Shown: piece after piece, positions 1 through 6,386 of the stretch | Layout of the letters: every line of letters starts with the position of its first letter | How positions within the stretch are numbered: position 1 is the stretch's first letter | Position numbers and translations under genes: made by a program | Source: an uncultured Fimbriimonadales bacterium | GTDB lineage: Bacteria > Armatimonadota > Fimbriimonadia > Fimbriimonadales > GBS-DC | NCBI GenBank assembly: GCA_937934465.1 | Contig: CALGZO010000057.1 | Coordinates: forward strand, 1 to 6,908 | Length of the DNA: 6,908 nt | Reading direction: 5' to 3' | The notes under the pieces: generated by a model | The model's input: only the letters and a program-made list of their open reading frames with translations | Database searches by the model: none | Told to the model about the DNA's origin: nothing

Positions 1-339
1 CGCGAGATTGCTGCGAAAATCATCCCGCCGCATATCGACTTCCCTGAGGAGAAAGACTTGGTGGTGGTGTATGTGTACGGCTCTGGGGTCAAGAACGGCG
101 CGCCCTACTCGATTAGCTTGGAGTTCGTGGAGTACCATGACGACGCGACGGGCTTCACGGCAATGGAGCGTTGCACGGGCTTCTCGGCAGGGATTATCGC
201 GCACGGCGTGGCGACGGGCGTCGTGCCGCGCGGAACCGTGCCCTACGAACAGACGATGAGCGGGCATCAGTTCGTGAACGAGTGGCTGCGGCGCGGGATG
301 ATGCTCCGCCAGACCGTGAGCCAGCAGTTGAAGCCGTAG
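1..339 (+). CDS. Saccharopine-dehydrogenase-like oxidoreductase, C-terminal fragment
   Basis: The frame is open from the first base, so this is the 3' end of a gene that begins outside the window; 112 residues are visible before the TAG at 337-339. The fragment reads HIDFPEEKDLVVVYVYGSG, then a beta-strand region (PYSISLEFVEY), then FTAMERCTGFSAGIIAHGVA and a final EWLRRGMM. This order (charged strand pair, an 'xTAMxRxTGFxAxIxA' helix, then 'GVVPRGTVPYE') is the C-terminal half of saccharopine dehydrogenase / lysine 6-dehydrogenase-like NAD(P)-dependent enzymes. The Rossmann nucleotide-binding half is off-window, so substrate and cofactor cannot be read here. Candidates are lysine or carboxynorspermidine metabolism, or an uncharacterised member of the family. 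It lies 16 bases upstream of the DUF2905 gene on the same strand and probably shares its transcript. The first ATG inside this frame, at 58, is internal and not the start. Confidence 0.75.
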   Translation, partial: REIAAKIIPPHIDFPEEKDLVVVYVYGSGVKNGAPYSISLEFVEYHDDATGFTAMERCTGFSAGIIAHGVATGVVPRGTVPYEQTMSGHQFVNEWLRRGMMLRQTVSQQLKP

Positions 340-355
340 GACGCGGATTGAGCCG

Positions 356-589
356 ATGAGTGCGGTTGGCAAGGTACTGTTGGGGTTGGGCGTCATGCTG
401 ATGGCGGTGGGGCTGCTGCTGATAGGGCTGGAGCGGCTGGGCGTGCGCGGCTGGCGCATGCCCGGCGACATCGCCATCCAACGCGATGGGTTCCAGTTCT
501 ACTTCCCGCTGGGCACAAGCATCCTGATTAGCATTCTCCTCACGCTATTGCTGACTTTCTGGGCGTGGCTGAGCGCGCGAGGACGCTGA
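356..589 (+). CDS. DUF2905 family small membrane protein
   Basis: A 77-residue protein with two predicted membrane segments, residues about 5-27 (GKVLLGLGVMLMAVGLLLIG) and 53-72 (GTSILISILLTLLLTFWAWL). Between them lies the conserved DUF2905 signature, PGDIAIQRDGFQFYFPLGTS at residues 36-55. Length, topology and motif all match DUF2905 members, which are short inner-membrane proteins of unknown function. No catalytic residues are evident. The start ATG at 356 has only a weak upstream GGAT. The gene sits 16 bases after the oxidoreductase stop and 2 bases before the queA ATG, so it is mid-operon. From memory, DUF2905 genes are often next to queA or ruvB in other bacteria, which fits this context but does not reveal a role. 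Confidence 0.9.
   Translation: MSAVGKVLLGLGVMLMAVGLLLIGLERLGVRGWRMPGDIAIQRDGFQFYFPLGTSILISILLTLLLTFWAWLSARGR
579..583 (+). promoter_or_regulatory. Ribosome binding site deciding the queA start
   Basis: GAGGA lies 8 bases before the ATG at 592. This favours ATG-592 over the in-frame GTG at 565, which would overlap the DUF2905 gene by 25 bases and add MAERARTLT, residues absent from the usual QueA N-terminus. The RBS sits inside the last codons of the DUF2905 gene, so the two are probably translationally coupled. Confidence 0.7.
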
Positions 590-591
590 CG

Positions 592-1602
592 ATGGACGCG
601 CACTTGTTCGATTACGAGCTGCCCGACGATTTGATTGCCCAAGAGCCAATCGAGCCGCGCGACCACTCGCGCCTGATGGTGTTGCATCGCGCCTCGCAGC
701 GCATCGAGCATCGGCGGTTCTACGAGTTGCCAGAGTATCTTCGGGCGGGCGATACGCTGGTGCTGAACGACACGCGCGTCTCGGCGTGGCGGCTGCGCGG
801 GCGCAAGCCCACAGGCGCCATAGCGGAGGTGTTCCTGCTCTGCCCGCTCGCCGATGGACGCTGGCACGCGCTGGTGAAGCCCGGCAGACGCCTGCCCGAC
901 GGCAGCCGTGTGATAGTAGACTCTCAGCTCGAAGTGCATCTGGAGGGTCGGTTAGAGGGCGGGCTGCGCCTCGTGCGGCTTATCAGCGACGAGCCGCCCG
1001 AACAGATTCTGCCGCGCGTGGGGCAAGTGCCCTTGCCGCCCTACATCCATCGTCAGCTGACCGACCCCGAACGGTATCAGACCGTCTATGCGCAACATCA
1101 CGGCTCCGCCGCCGCCCCCACCGCAGGGCTACATTTCACTCCCGCCCTGCTGCAACGCCTGCAAAGTCAAGGCGTACAGATTGCCTTCATCACCCTGCAT
1201 GTGAGCCTTGACACCTTCCGCCCCCTGAAAACCGAGCAGGTCGAACAGCACCCGATGCACGGCGAGTGGTACACGATACGCCCTGAAGCCGCCGCGACCA
1301 TCAACCGCACCGAGGGACGCATCGTGGCGGTGGGTACTACCAGTATCCGCGCGCTGGAGAGCGCAGCCATCGGTAAACGCCGTGTGCAGGCAGGCTCCGC
1401 CGAGACGCGCCTCTACATCACGCCCGGCTACGAGTTTCAAGTGGTGGACGCCATCATCACCAACTTCCACCTGCCCCGAACCACGATGCTGGTGCTGGTC
1501 AGCGCGTTCGCAGGGCGCGAGTTCGTGTTGCGAGCCTATCGCGAGGCGGTTCAAGAACGCTACCGCTTCCTCAGCTTCGGCGACGCGATGCTGATTATGT
1601 GA
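592..1602 (+). CDS. queA: S-adenosylmethionine:tRNA ribosyltransferase-isomerase QueA
   Basis: QueA moves the ribosyl group of S-adenosylmethionine onto 7-aminomethyl-7-deazaguanine at the wobble position (34) of GUN-anticodon tRNAs, giving epoxyqueuosine in the cytoplasm. From ATG-592 it has 336 residues, close to the usual 340-350. Family blocks appear in order: FDYELPDDLIAQEPIEPRDH at 6-25, LRAGDTLVLNDTRV at 50-63, WHALVKPGRR at 91-100, LPRVGQVPLPPYI at 140-152, GSAAAPTAGLHFT at 171-183, TLHVSLDTFRPLK at 201-213, VGTTSIRALES at 247-257 and VVDAIITNFHLPRTTMLVLV at 284-303. The ending RFLSFGDAMLIM is also typical. A partner tgt gene, often adjacent elsewhere, is not in this window; the next gene is an unrelated pseudopilin under its own promoter. 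It closes the + strand operon that includes DUF2905. I see no convincing terminator after it. Confidence 0.97.
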   Translation: MDAHLFDYELPDDLIAQEPIEPRDHSRLMVLHRASQRIEHRRFYELPEYLRAGDTLVLNDTRVSAWRLRGRKPTGAIAEVFLLCPLADGRWHALVKPGRRLPDGSRVIVDSQLEVHLEGRLEGGLRLVRLISDEPPEQILPRVGQVPLPPYIHRQLTDPERYQTVYAQHHGSAAAPTAGLHFTPALLQRLQSQGVQIAFITLHVSLDTFRPLKTEQVEQHPMHGEWYTIRPEAAATINRTEGRIVAVGTTSIRALESAAIGKRRVQAGSAETRLYITPGYEFQVVDAIITNFHLPRTTMLVLVSAFAGREFVLRAYREAVQERYRFLSFGDAMLIM

Positions 1603-1625
1603 AGTGTGAATCCCCTCTCCAGTTC

Positions 1626-1658
1626 TTAACAATTTCTTCACATTTGGCGTTGTATACT
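1626..1658 (+). promoter_or_regulatory. Candidate promoter of the pseudopilin gene
   Basis: The 84-base gap after queA is notably AT-rich against the GC-rich surroundings. It contains TATACT (1653-1658), a good -10 match, and TTAACA (1626-1631), a 5/6 -35 match. The 21-base spacing is longer than the preferred 17, so the -35 assignment is weak. The -10 lies within a short odd palindrome, GTATA-C-TATAC (1652-1662), which could be an operator. Transcription would begin near 1665, a few bases before the RBS AGGAGG at 1673-1678. Confidence 0.45.
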
Positions 1659-1686
1659 ATACGACACCTGATAGGAGGACGACGCC

Positions 1687-2592
1687 ATGCGTAAGGGATT
1701 CACCCTGATTGAGCTACTGGTCGTGATTGCGATTATCGCGATACTGGCGGCGATTCTGTTCCCTGTGTTCGCACAGGCGCGCGAGAAAGCCCGCCAGACA
1801 GGCTGTCTGTCGAATGTGAAGCAGATTGGACTCGGCGTTCAGATGTATACCCAGGACTACGATGAGTATGTACCGCGCAACGCTTACGCGGATCCGCCCC
1901 GCGTGCCAGAGGGCAACCACTTCACGAACTGCTCCTCGCCCCGCTGGATGGATGTGATTCAGCCCTACATTAAGAACACCGATGTCTTCAACTGTCCGAG
2001 CGACCCGTTCGCGCCGATACGCGGCACGCTGCCCAATGGCGCCGCGCACACGCTTGCCGAGAACAAGCGATATGTCTACCAGCCGTACTCGCCCGACGGC
2101 AGCAATGTGCGCCGCGAGGCGGACTGCGGCGACCCGAACGGTCAAACGAATGTGGGACGCCGATTCGGCAGCTACGCCATCAACAACATGTACTATGGCG
2201 GCTGCGGCAACGGCGTGACCTTCCGCAACGGCAACACCTCCACCTGCACGCCGCCCAACAATAAGCCGCTCGCGATTATCGCCGAGCCTGCCGACACCGT
2301 GCTGATTGCTGAGGTGCAGAACATGGGACAGAGCGCGGACTTCTATCGCGCTGACCTCGTGCGCGACGACCAGCCCACCCGCGCGGTGGAGACCTTCCCC
2401 TTCCCTGCACTGCTGAACCGCCGCAACAACGGCGCGATTCTCGGACGCCACATGAAGCTCTCCAATGTCGTGTGGGTCGACGGGCACGCGAAAGCCGTCA
2501 CAATCAACTATCTGGCGGAGACGAACCCGAACATCTGCGGCACGACCTGTGTAATGTTCCGCTTCACGGTGGACGACGACCGCCCTCGCTAA
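1687..2592 (+). CDS. Type II/IV pseudopilin-like protein with H-X9-DG C-terminal motif (DUF1559-related)
   Basis: A 301-residue secreted, membrane-anchored protein with a class III (prepilin) signal. MRKG is the leader, cleavage by prepilin peptidase is expected after G4, and mature F5 would be N-methylated; E9 is the conserved Glu+5. Residues 5-29 form the hydrophobic pilin helix. It is followed by AQAREKARQTGCLSNVKQIG (29-48) and MYTQDYDEYVP (53-63), both typical of the armatimonad/planctomycete pseudopilin families. FNCPSDPF at 101-108 is another family block. Near the C-terminus H255 is followed after nine residues by D265-G266 (HMKLSNVVWVDG), the prepilin-associated H-X9-DG motif. There are eight cysteines in all, seven of them beyond residue 80, consistent with disulfides outside the membrane. 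The start is supported by AGGAGG at 1673-1678, 8 bases before ATG. The gene is monocistronic, between its own candidate promoter and a strong terminator. Its ligand or filament role is unknown. Confidence 0.92.
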   Translation: MRKGFTLIELLVVIAIIAILAAILFPVFAQAREKARQTGCLSNVKQIGLGVQMYTQDYDEYVPRNAYADPPRVPEGNHFTNCSSPRWMDVIQPYIKNTDVFNCPSDPFAPIRGTLPNGAAHTLAENKRYVYQPYSPDGSNVRREADCGDPNGQTNVGRRFGSYAINNMYYGGCGNGVTFRNGNTSTCTPPNNKPLAIIAEPADTVLIAEVQNMGQSADFYRADLVRDDQPTRAVETFPFPALLNRRNNGAILGRHMKLSNVVWVDGHAKAVTINYLAETNPNICGTTCVMFRFTVDDDRPR

Positions 2593-2617
2593 CCCACTGA
2601 ACCTCGCAAGCCGACTG

Positions 2618-2651
2618 ACGCGCCAACTCCAAACAGGGGTTGGCGCGTTTT
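2618..2651 (+). terminator. Intrinsic terminator after the pseudopilin gene
   Basis: A 13-bp stem (2618-2630 with 2636-2648) has one T-G wobble and an AAACA loop, and is followed by a short T run (TTTT, 2648-2651). The outer ten pairs, ACGCGCCAAC against GTTGGCGCGT, are perfect. It begins 26 bases after the pseudopilin stop. The T run is short, so efficiency is uncertain, but stem strength and position are convincing. Confidence 0.85.
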
Positions 2652-2669
2652 GCCCATAGCGGGTATCCT
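2640..2669 (+). promoter_or_regulatory. Candidate promoter giving a leaderless aminotransferase mRNA
   Basis: TATCCT (2664-2669) fits a TANNNT-type -10 box. TTGGCG (2640-2645), inside the right arm of the terminator stem, is a 4/6 -35 match at an 18-base spacing. A start point 7-8 bases beyond the -10 would fall at about 2676-2678, on or next to the ATG at 2678. The bases before that ATG (ATAGCGCG) contain no Shine-Dalgarno sequence. This is inferred from sequence only. Confidence 0.45.
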
Positions 2670-2677
2670 ATAGCGCG

Positions 2678-3886
2678 ATGCGAAGCGGACTCTCTCAACG
2701 GGCGCAGGCGGCGCAACCGTCGCCGACGCTTGCGCTGACGGCGCGCGCCCAAGAACTGCGCCGACAAGGCGTCGATGTGCTGAGTTTCACGGCAGGCGAG
2801 CCAGATTTCGATACGCCCGAATTCGCCAAAATGGGCGCCTTAGAAGCCATCCACGCGGGCTACACCAAATACACGCCCACGCCCGGCATCCTACCCCTGC
2901 GTGAAGCCATCAGCGAGAAGTTCGAGCGCGAGAACGGCTTGCACTACGCGCCCGACCAGATTGTCGTCTCCTGCGGGGCGAAACACTCGCTCTTCAGCGC
3001 GTTCATGGCGATTTTGGACCCCGGCGACGAGGTCATCATCCCCACGCCGTGCTGGGTGTCGTACCCGGAACAGGTGAAGCTGATGGGCGCGACGCCCGTG
3101 TTCGTGCCCGCCGACGAGACCACCGACTTCCTGCCCGACTACAACGCCCTCCGCCGCGCCGTCACGCCGCGCACAAAGGCAATCGTGCTGAACACGCCCT
3201 GCAACCCCACAGGCGCGGTGTTCAGCCGCAAGCAACTCAAAGAGATTGCCTCGCTCGCCCTCACGCATAACCTGTGGCTGGTGGTGGACGAGATTTACGA
3301 GTACCTGGTCTACGACGGATACACGCACGAAAGCATCGGCGCGTTGGGCAAGGAGGTGCGCGAGCGCACGATTACCGTGAACGGCGTTTCCAAGAGTTTC
3401 GCGATGACGGGCTGGCGGATTGGGTATCTGGGCGCGCCGCGCGAGGTCGCTCAAGCCGTTAGCCGACTGCAAGACCAGATGACCTCCAACGCCTGCACGA
3501 TTGCCCAATATGCCGCGTTAGCCGCGCTCCAAAACGCCGATTCGGCGTGGCGCGAGTTGCTCTGCGCCACTTTTGACCGTCGCCGTCGGCTGATGGTGGA
3601 CGGGCTGAACAGTATCGACGGCGTGCAGTGCTGGACGCCGCGCGGCGCGTTCTACGCTTACGCGAATGTGCAGGGGCTAATCGGACGACGCTACGAGGGG
3701 CAGCGGCTGTGCTCCTCTGCGGATGTGGCGGAGTTTCTACTGAACATCGCGCGTGTGGCGACCGTGCCGGGCGAGGGGTTTTGCGCGCCGGGCTATCTCC
3801 GCCTCTCGTATGCGACCTCCGAGCCGATTATTCAGGCAGGGTTGGCGCGTCTCGCTGAGGCGGTCGCCCTGCTGACGGACGACTAA
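2678..3886 (+). CDS. aspC: Class I pyridoxal-phosphate aminotransferase, aspartate aminotransferase type
   Basis: A cytoplasmic PLP enzyme of fold type I, 402 residues, the normal size for the 1-beta aspartate aminotransferases. Visible landmarks are SPTLALTARAQELRRQG (15-31), FTAGEPDFDTPE (37-48), GYTKYTPTPGILPLREAI (61-78), N176 in NTPCNPTGA, D204 and Y207 in VVDEIYEYL, the Schiff-base lysine K239 in NGVSKSFAMTGWRIGY, R247 in the same block, and substrate-carboxylate R375 in YLRLSYATS. S15 and K102 (SCGAKHSLF) match positions known from the Thermus enzyme to recognise the acidic side chain, supporting aspartate/glutamate with 2-oxoacids as substrates. Some 1-beta members also act on prephenate, and that cannot be excluded, so the symbol carries that caveat. 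The ATG at 2678 gives the standard N-terminus and no upstream alternative exists. The gene follows a terminator, has no SD, and ends 14 bases from a convergent gene. Confidence 0.93.
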   Translation: MRSGLSQRAQAAQPSPTLALTARAQELRRQGVDVLSFTAGEPDFDTPEFAKMGALEAIHAGYTKYTPTPGILPLREAISEKFERENGLHYAPDQIVVSCGAKHSLFSAFMAILDPGDEVIIPTPCWVSYPEQVKLMGATPVFVPADETTDFLPDYNALRRAVTPRTKAIVLNTPCNPTGAVFSRKQLKEIASLALTHNLWLVVDEIYEYLVYDGYTHESIGALGKEVRERTITVNGVSKSFAMTGWRIGYLGAPREVAQAVSRLQDQMTSNACTIAQYAALAALQNADSAWRELLCATFDRRRRLMVDGLNSIDGVQCWTPRGAFYAYANVQGLIGRRYEGQRLCSSADVAEFLLNIARVATVPGEGFCAPGYLRLSYATSEPIIQAGLARLAEAVALLTDD

Positions 3887-3892
3887 CGCACT

Positions 3893-3907
3893 GCGCTGGC
3901 TCAGCGC
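3893..3907. other. Small hairpin at the convergent gene junction
   Basis: GCGCTG and CAGCGC form a perfect 6-bp stem around a GCT loop. It overlaps the last codons of the - strand mazG gene and lies 7 bases past the aminotransferase stop. No T run follows on either strand, so a terminator role for the two converging genes is only a possibility. Confidence 0.25.
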
Positions 3908-5313
3908 GTGGCGTCTTTCGCCTGCTGCCACAGGGCTTCCCACTCGTCGGGGCTGAGCGTGTCGAGCGGGCGGTTCTGGCGCGCGGCTGCCGCTTCCATC
4001 CACTGGAAACGGCGTGTGAACCGATCCACCATCGCGCGCAACGCTTGCTCGGCGTCGATGCGTGCGTGCCGAGCGATGTTGACCACTGTGAACAGCAAAT
4101 CGCCCAACTCGCTCTCGATACGCGCCTCATCGCCCGACTCGATGGCTTGGCGCAGTTCCGCCTCCTCCTCGCGCAGCTTGTCCAGCACGCCGTAGATAGA
4201 GTCCCACTCGAATCCGACGCGGGCGGCGCGCTTGGAGATTTCTTGGGCGCGTGCGAGCGCGGGCATCGTGCGCGGCGCGCCGTCCAGCACGGACGCGCGT
4301 CGCTTCTGAGCGCGTTTCGCCTGATCCCAGTTCTTCAGTACCTGCTCGGCGGTCTCGGCGTGCGCGTCGCCAAACACATGCGGATGACGCGCAATCAGCT
4401 TCTCGATGAGGTGTTGCACGACCTGCTCGATGTTGAACGCGCCCGTCTCGCTGGCGATTTGACTATGCATCAGCACTTGCAGGAGCAGGTCGCCGAGCTC
4501 CTCGCGCAAATCGGCGGTGTTGCCCGAATCGATGGCTTCGAGCGTCTCGTAGGTCTCTTCCAGCAGGTGCGGTTTGAGGCTCGCGTGGGTCTGCTCGCGG
4601 TCCCATGGGCAGCCGTCGGGGGCGCGCAGGGCAGCGACCACGCGCGTCAGCCCCTCGAATCCGTGATACGCGCCTGCGCGGCGGGGGCACGGCGGTATCA
4701 GCAGATAGGTAATCGCGTCGCAGGGCATTCGGTGCAGTTCTTCGAGGGGCGCGCGGCGATACTCCGTGAGCGCGTCGTCGCCCGGCGCATGTATCAGGTA
4801 CGCCTCGAACGACGGCGGATAGTAGCCCAACAGGTACACCAGCAGAGACTGCAACACCTCTGGGTTCTGGAGATCGAACCACAGCACAGGCAGCGTCGGA
4901 TCGAAGCGCAGGTGAGGCAAGCGTCGCGCGCTGATGAGTTGGATGCCGTCGGGCGCGGCAAGCGGGATGGTTTCTAACGCGGGTTCAAGCACGCCCCGAC
5001 TGGGCACTATCCGCACGGGGTGGTCGCGCTGCGCGGCGGCTGCCAACAGCGCATGCGTCGTTGGATTGCCTATCAGTGGGTGTCCTGGCGTCGCGAGCGC
5101 GACGACGGGTTCGGGCGCGTGGAGCAGGGTCTCAATCGCTTGCTCGATGGGTTCGGGGCACGGCTCGTAGGCGACGGCAGCCAGTTGCAGTGCGCGTGCG
5201 CTGGGGTGGCTCGGCTCGGTGAGGAACACGCGCTGGGCGCGGCGCAACGCTTGAAGGGCTGCATCGCTGAGCTCCTGCGCGCCGCCCGCGCCCAAACCGA
5301 TTAGGTAGAGCAT
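3901..5313 (-). CDS. mazG: YabN-type fusion: tetrapyrrole-methylase-like domain plus MazG NTP pyrophosphohydrolase
   Basis: A 470-residue cytoplasmic fusion with the architecture of Bacillus YabN (about 490 residues). Residues 1 to about 215 resemble tetrapyrrole (SAM-dependent) methylases: LIGLGAG at 4-10, a VALATPGHPLIGNPTT loop at 71-86 and ITYLLIPPCP at 201-210. The substrate of this half is unknown in YabN proteins and may be vestigial. Residues 218-470 hold two MazG all-alpha modules. Module 1 starts GLTRVVAALRAPDGCPWDRE and has EETYE (252-256) with ELGD (272-275), then RHPHVFGD (309-316) and NWDQAK. Module 2 has EEEAE (382-386) with ELGD (402-405). These EExxE...ExxD sets bind Mg2+ and hydrolyse NTPs to NMP and pyrophosphate, a nucleotide-pool cleaning role. 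Both metal sites look intact. The ATG overlaps the upstream TGA by one base (TGATG), with AGGGA (5319-5323) five bases upstream, so translation is probably coupled to the SurA-like gene. Confidence 0.93.
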   Translation of the reverse strand: MLYLIGLGAGGAQELSDAALQALRRAQRVFLTEPSHPSARALQLAAVAYEPCPEPIEQAIETLLHAPEPVVALATPGHPLIGNPTTHALLAAAAQRDHPVRIVPSRGVLEPALETIPLAAPDGIQLISARRLPHLRFDPTLPVLWFDLQNPEVLQSLLVYLLGYYPPSFEAYLIHAPGDDALTEYRRAPLEELHRMPCDAITYLLIPPCPRRAGAYHGFEGLTRVVAALRAPDGCPWDREQTHASLKPHLLEETYETLEAIDSGNTADLREELGDLLLQVLMHSQIASETGAFNIEQVVQHLIEKLIARHPHVFGDAHAETAEQVLKNWDQAKRAQKRRASVLDGAPRTMPALARAQEISKRAARVGFEWDSIYGVLDKLREEEAELRQAIESGDEARIESELGDLLFTVVNIARHARIDAEQALRAMVDRFTRRFQWMEAAAARQNRPLDTLSPDEWEALWQQAKDATR

Positions 5314-6386
5314 CAGCGTCCCTGAGCGGACTGAGGCGCGGCGGCGTTCTGGGGCGAGGCAGGTTGCCTACCCATCTGCTTCTCCGCCTCAGTAATCGCC
5401 TTCTTCAACTCTTCCATATATTTCTCGTATTGCTTCTTCCACGCTTCGGATTTAATCTCCACAGGCGTGTTCACCATCCGCTTCGCCAACTCCAAGTTCA
5501 GGTCGCGGTTCGTCTGCCGCCCCTTTTGGAGCATCAGCGCCTCGCGGATTTGGTCTTTCACTTCCTCGAAAGGCAGTTGACGCCCTTCCGTTTTCGCCAG
5601 CACCTCGAACCGCGCCACTAACCCCGGACCGACAGGCAGCCACTCGGTGACCTGCATGGGCTTTGCGTTCTTGAGCGTGTTGCGGATGCGCAGCGAGGCT
5701 TGACGCTCCTGAGGATTTTCGGGCAGTGCGCCTTCCAGGGCAATCTCGCCCTGATTCGCCTGCACGCCCGCTACGGGGTTCTGCGCGTACTTGTTCACCA
5801 CGCTCTGGAAGTTGAACCCGCGCTTCAGGTCGTCATCGATCTGCTTGCGCACTTCGGGGTTCTGCACGATGATGAAGCGCACGCTGGCGTTCGCGGGGCG
5901 GTAGAAGGCTTGTTTATTTTGTTCGTACGCCTGCTTGACCTCCTGCTCGGTTACGGTGACGCCTTTGGTGACCATATTGAACTCGGCAAGGGCGACGCGC
6001 ACGCGCTGGCGATAGTCGTCGAGCGTGAGCCGTTGCTCGGTGATGGCTTGTTTGATTTGGGGATTGTTCTTCATTTCGCGTTGCACGCGCTCTTCTACCT
6101 GCTGGTCGGTGGGCAGCACGCCTTCCTCTTTTGCCATGTCGAGCATTACTTGCTCGCGGATCATCTGCACGAGGGTCGTGTATCCTGCAGGAGCGGTGGT
6201 CGCTTGGTTGCCCGCGATTTGGACAGGGGTGGGCATCAGTTCAAGGCGTCGCAGGTACATTTCCTTGTCGATGGGGGTTTCCCCCACTTTGGCGACGGCG
6301 TCTTGACTGCGCCCGCCGCACGCGCTCAGGGTCGTCACCGCAACAGCTGTCGCAAGACCTGCTCCAAAAAGACTGGTTAATTTCAT
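5313..6386 (-). CDS. SurA/PrsA-like peptidyl-prolyl isomerase family lipoprotein, parvulin site lost
   Basis: A 357-residue exported lipoprotein. The signal peptide (residues 1-22) ends in lipobox L20-S-A-C23, so C23 should be lipidated and the protein anchored on the outer face of a membrane. Residues 30-140 look like the SurA N-terminal chaperone domain: VAKVGETPIDKEMYLRRLEL at 31-50, LVQMIREQVMLDMAKEEGV at 72-90, VTEQEVKQAYEQNKQAFYRP at 145-164. Residues about 166-265 have a parvulin-like pattern: ASVRFIIV, DDDLKRGFNFQSVVNKYAQN, GLVARFEVLAK. The parvulin histidines are missing; the protein has no histidine at all, so isomerase activity is unlikely and a holdase/foldase role is more plausible. 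The tail (336-357) is Gln/Ala/Pro-rich and probably disordered. GGAGG (6394-6398 on the - strand) lies 7 bases before ATG. The start overlaps the upstream gene as ATGA. SurA/PrsA genes near mazG are also known in Firmicutes. Confidence 0.85.
   Translation of the reverse strand: MKLTSLFGAGLATAVAVTTLSACGGRSQDAVAKVGETPIDKEMYLRRLELMPTPVQIAGNQATTAPAGYTTLVQMIREQVMLDMAKEEGVLPTDQQVEERVQREMKNNPQIKQAITEQRLTLDDYRQRVRVALAEFNMVTKGVTVTEQEVKQAYEQNKQAFYRPANASVRFIIVQNPEVRKQIDDDLKRGFNFQSVVNKYAQNPVAGVQANQGEIALEGALPENPQERQASLRIRNTLKNAKPMQVTEWLPVGPGLVARFEVLAKTEGRQLPFEEVKDQIREALMLQKGRQTNRDLNLELAKRMVNTPVEIKSEAWKKQYEKYMEELKKAITEAEKQMGRQPASPQNAAAPQSAQGR

Noticed and set aside
565..591. Upstream GTG start for queA
   Set aside because: It adds residues outside the QueA family N-terminus and overlaps DUF2905, whereas ATG-592 has a well-placed GAGGA.
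1714..2487. 257-codon - strand open frame
   Set aside because: Antisense to the pseudopilin gene, whose signal peptide and motifs are unambiguous.
4045..4977. 310-codon + strand open frame
   Set aside because: It lies opposite the YabN/MazG gene, whose domains are clear; long antisense frames are expected at this GC content, and its product has no recognisable motif.
5700..6380. 226-codon + strand open frame
   Set aside because: Antisense shadow of the SurA-like gene, with biased low-complexity composition and no RBS.
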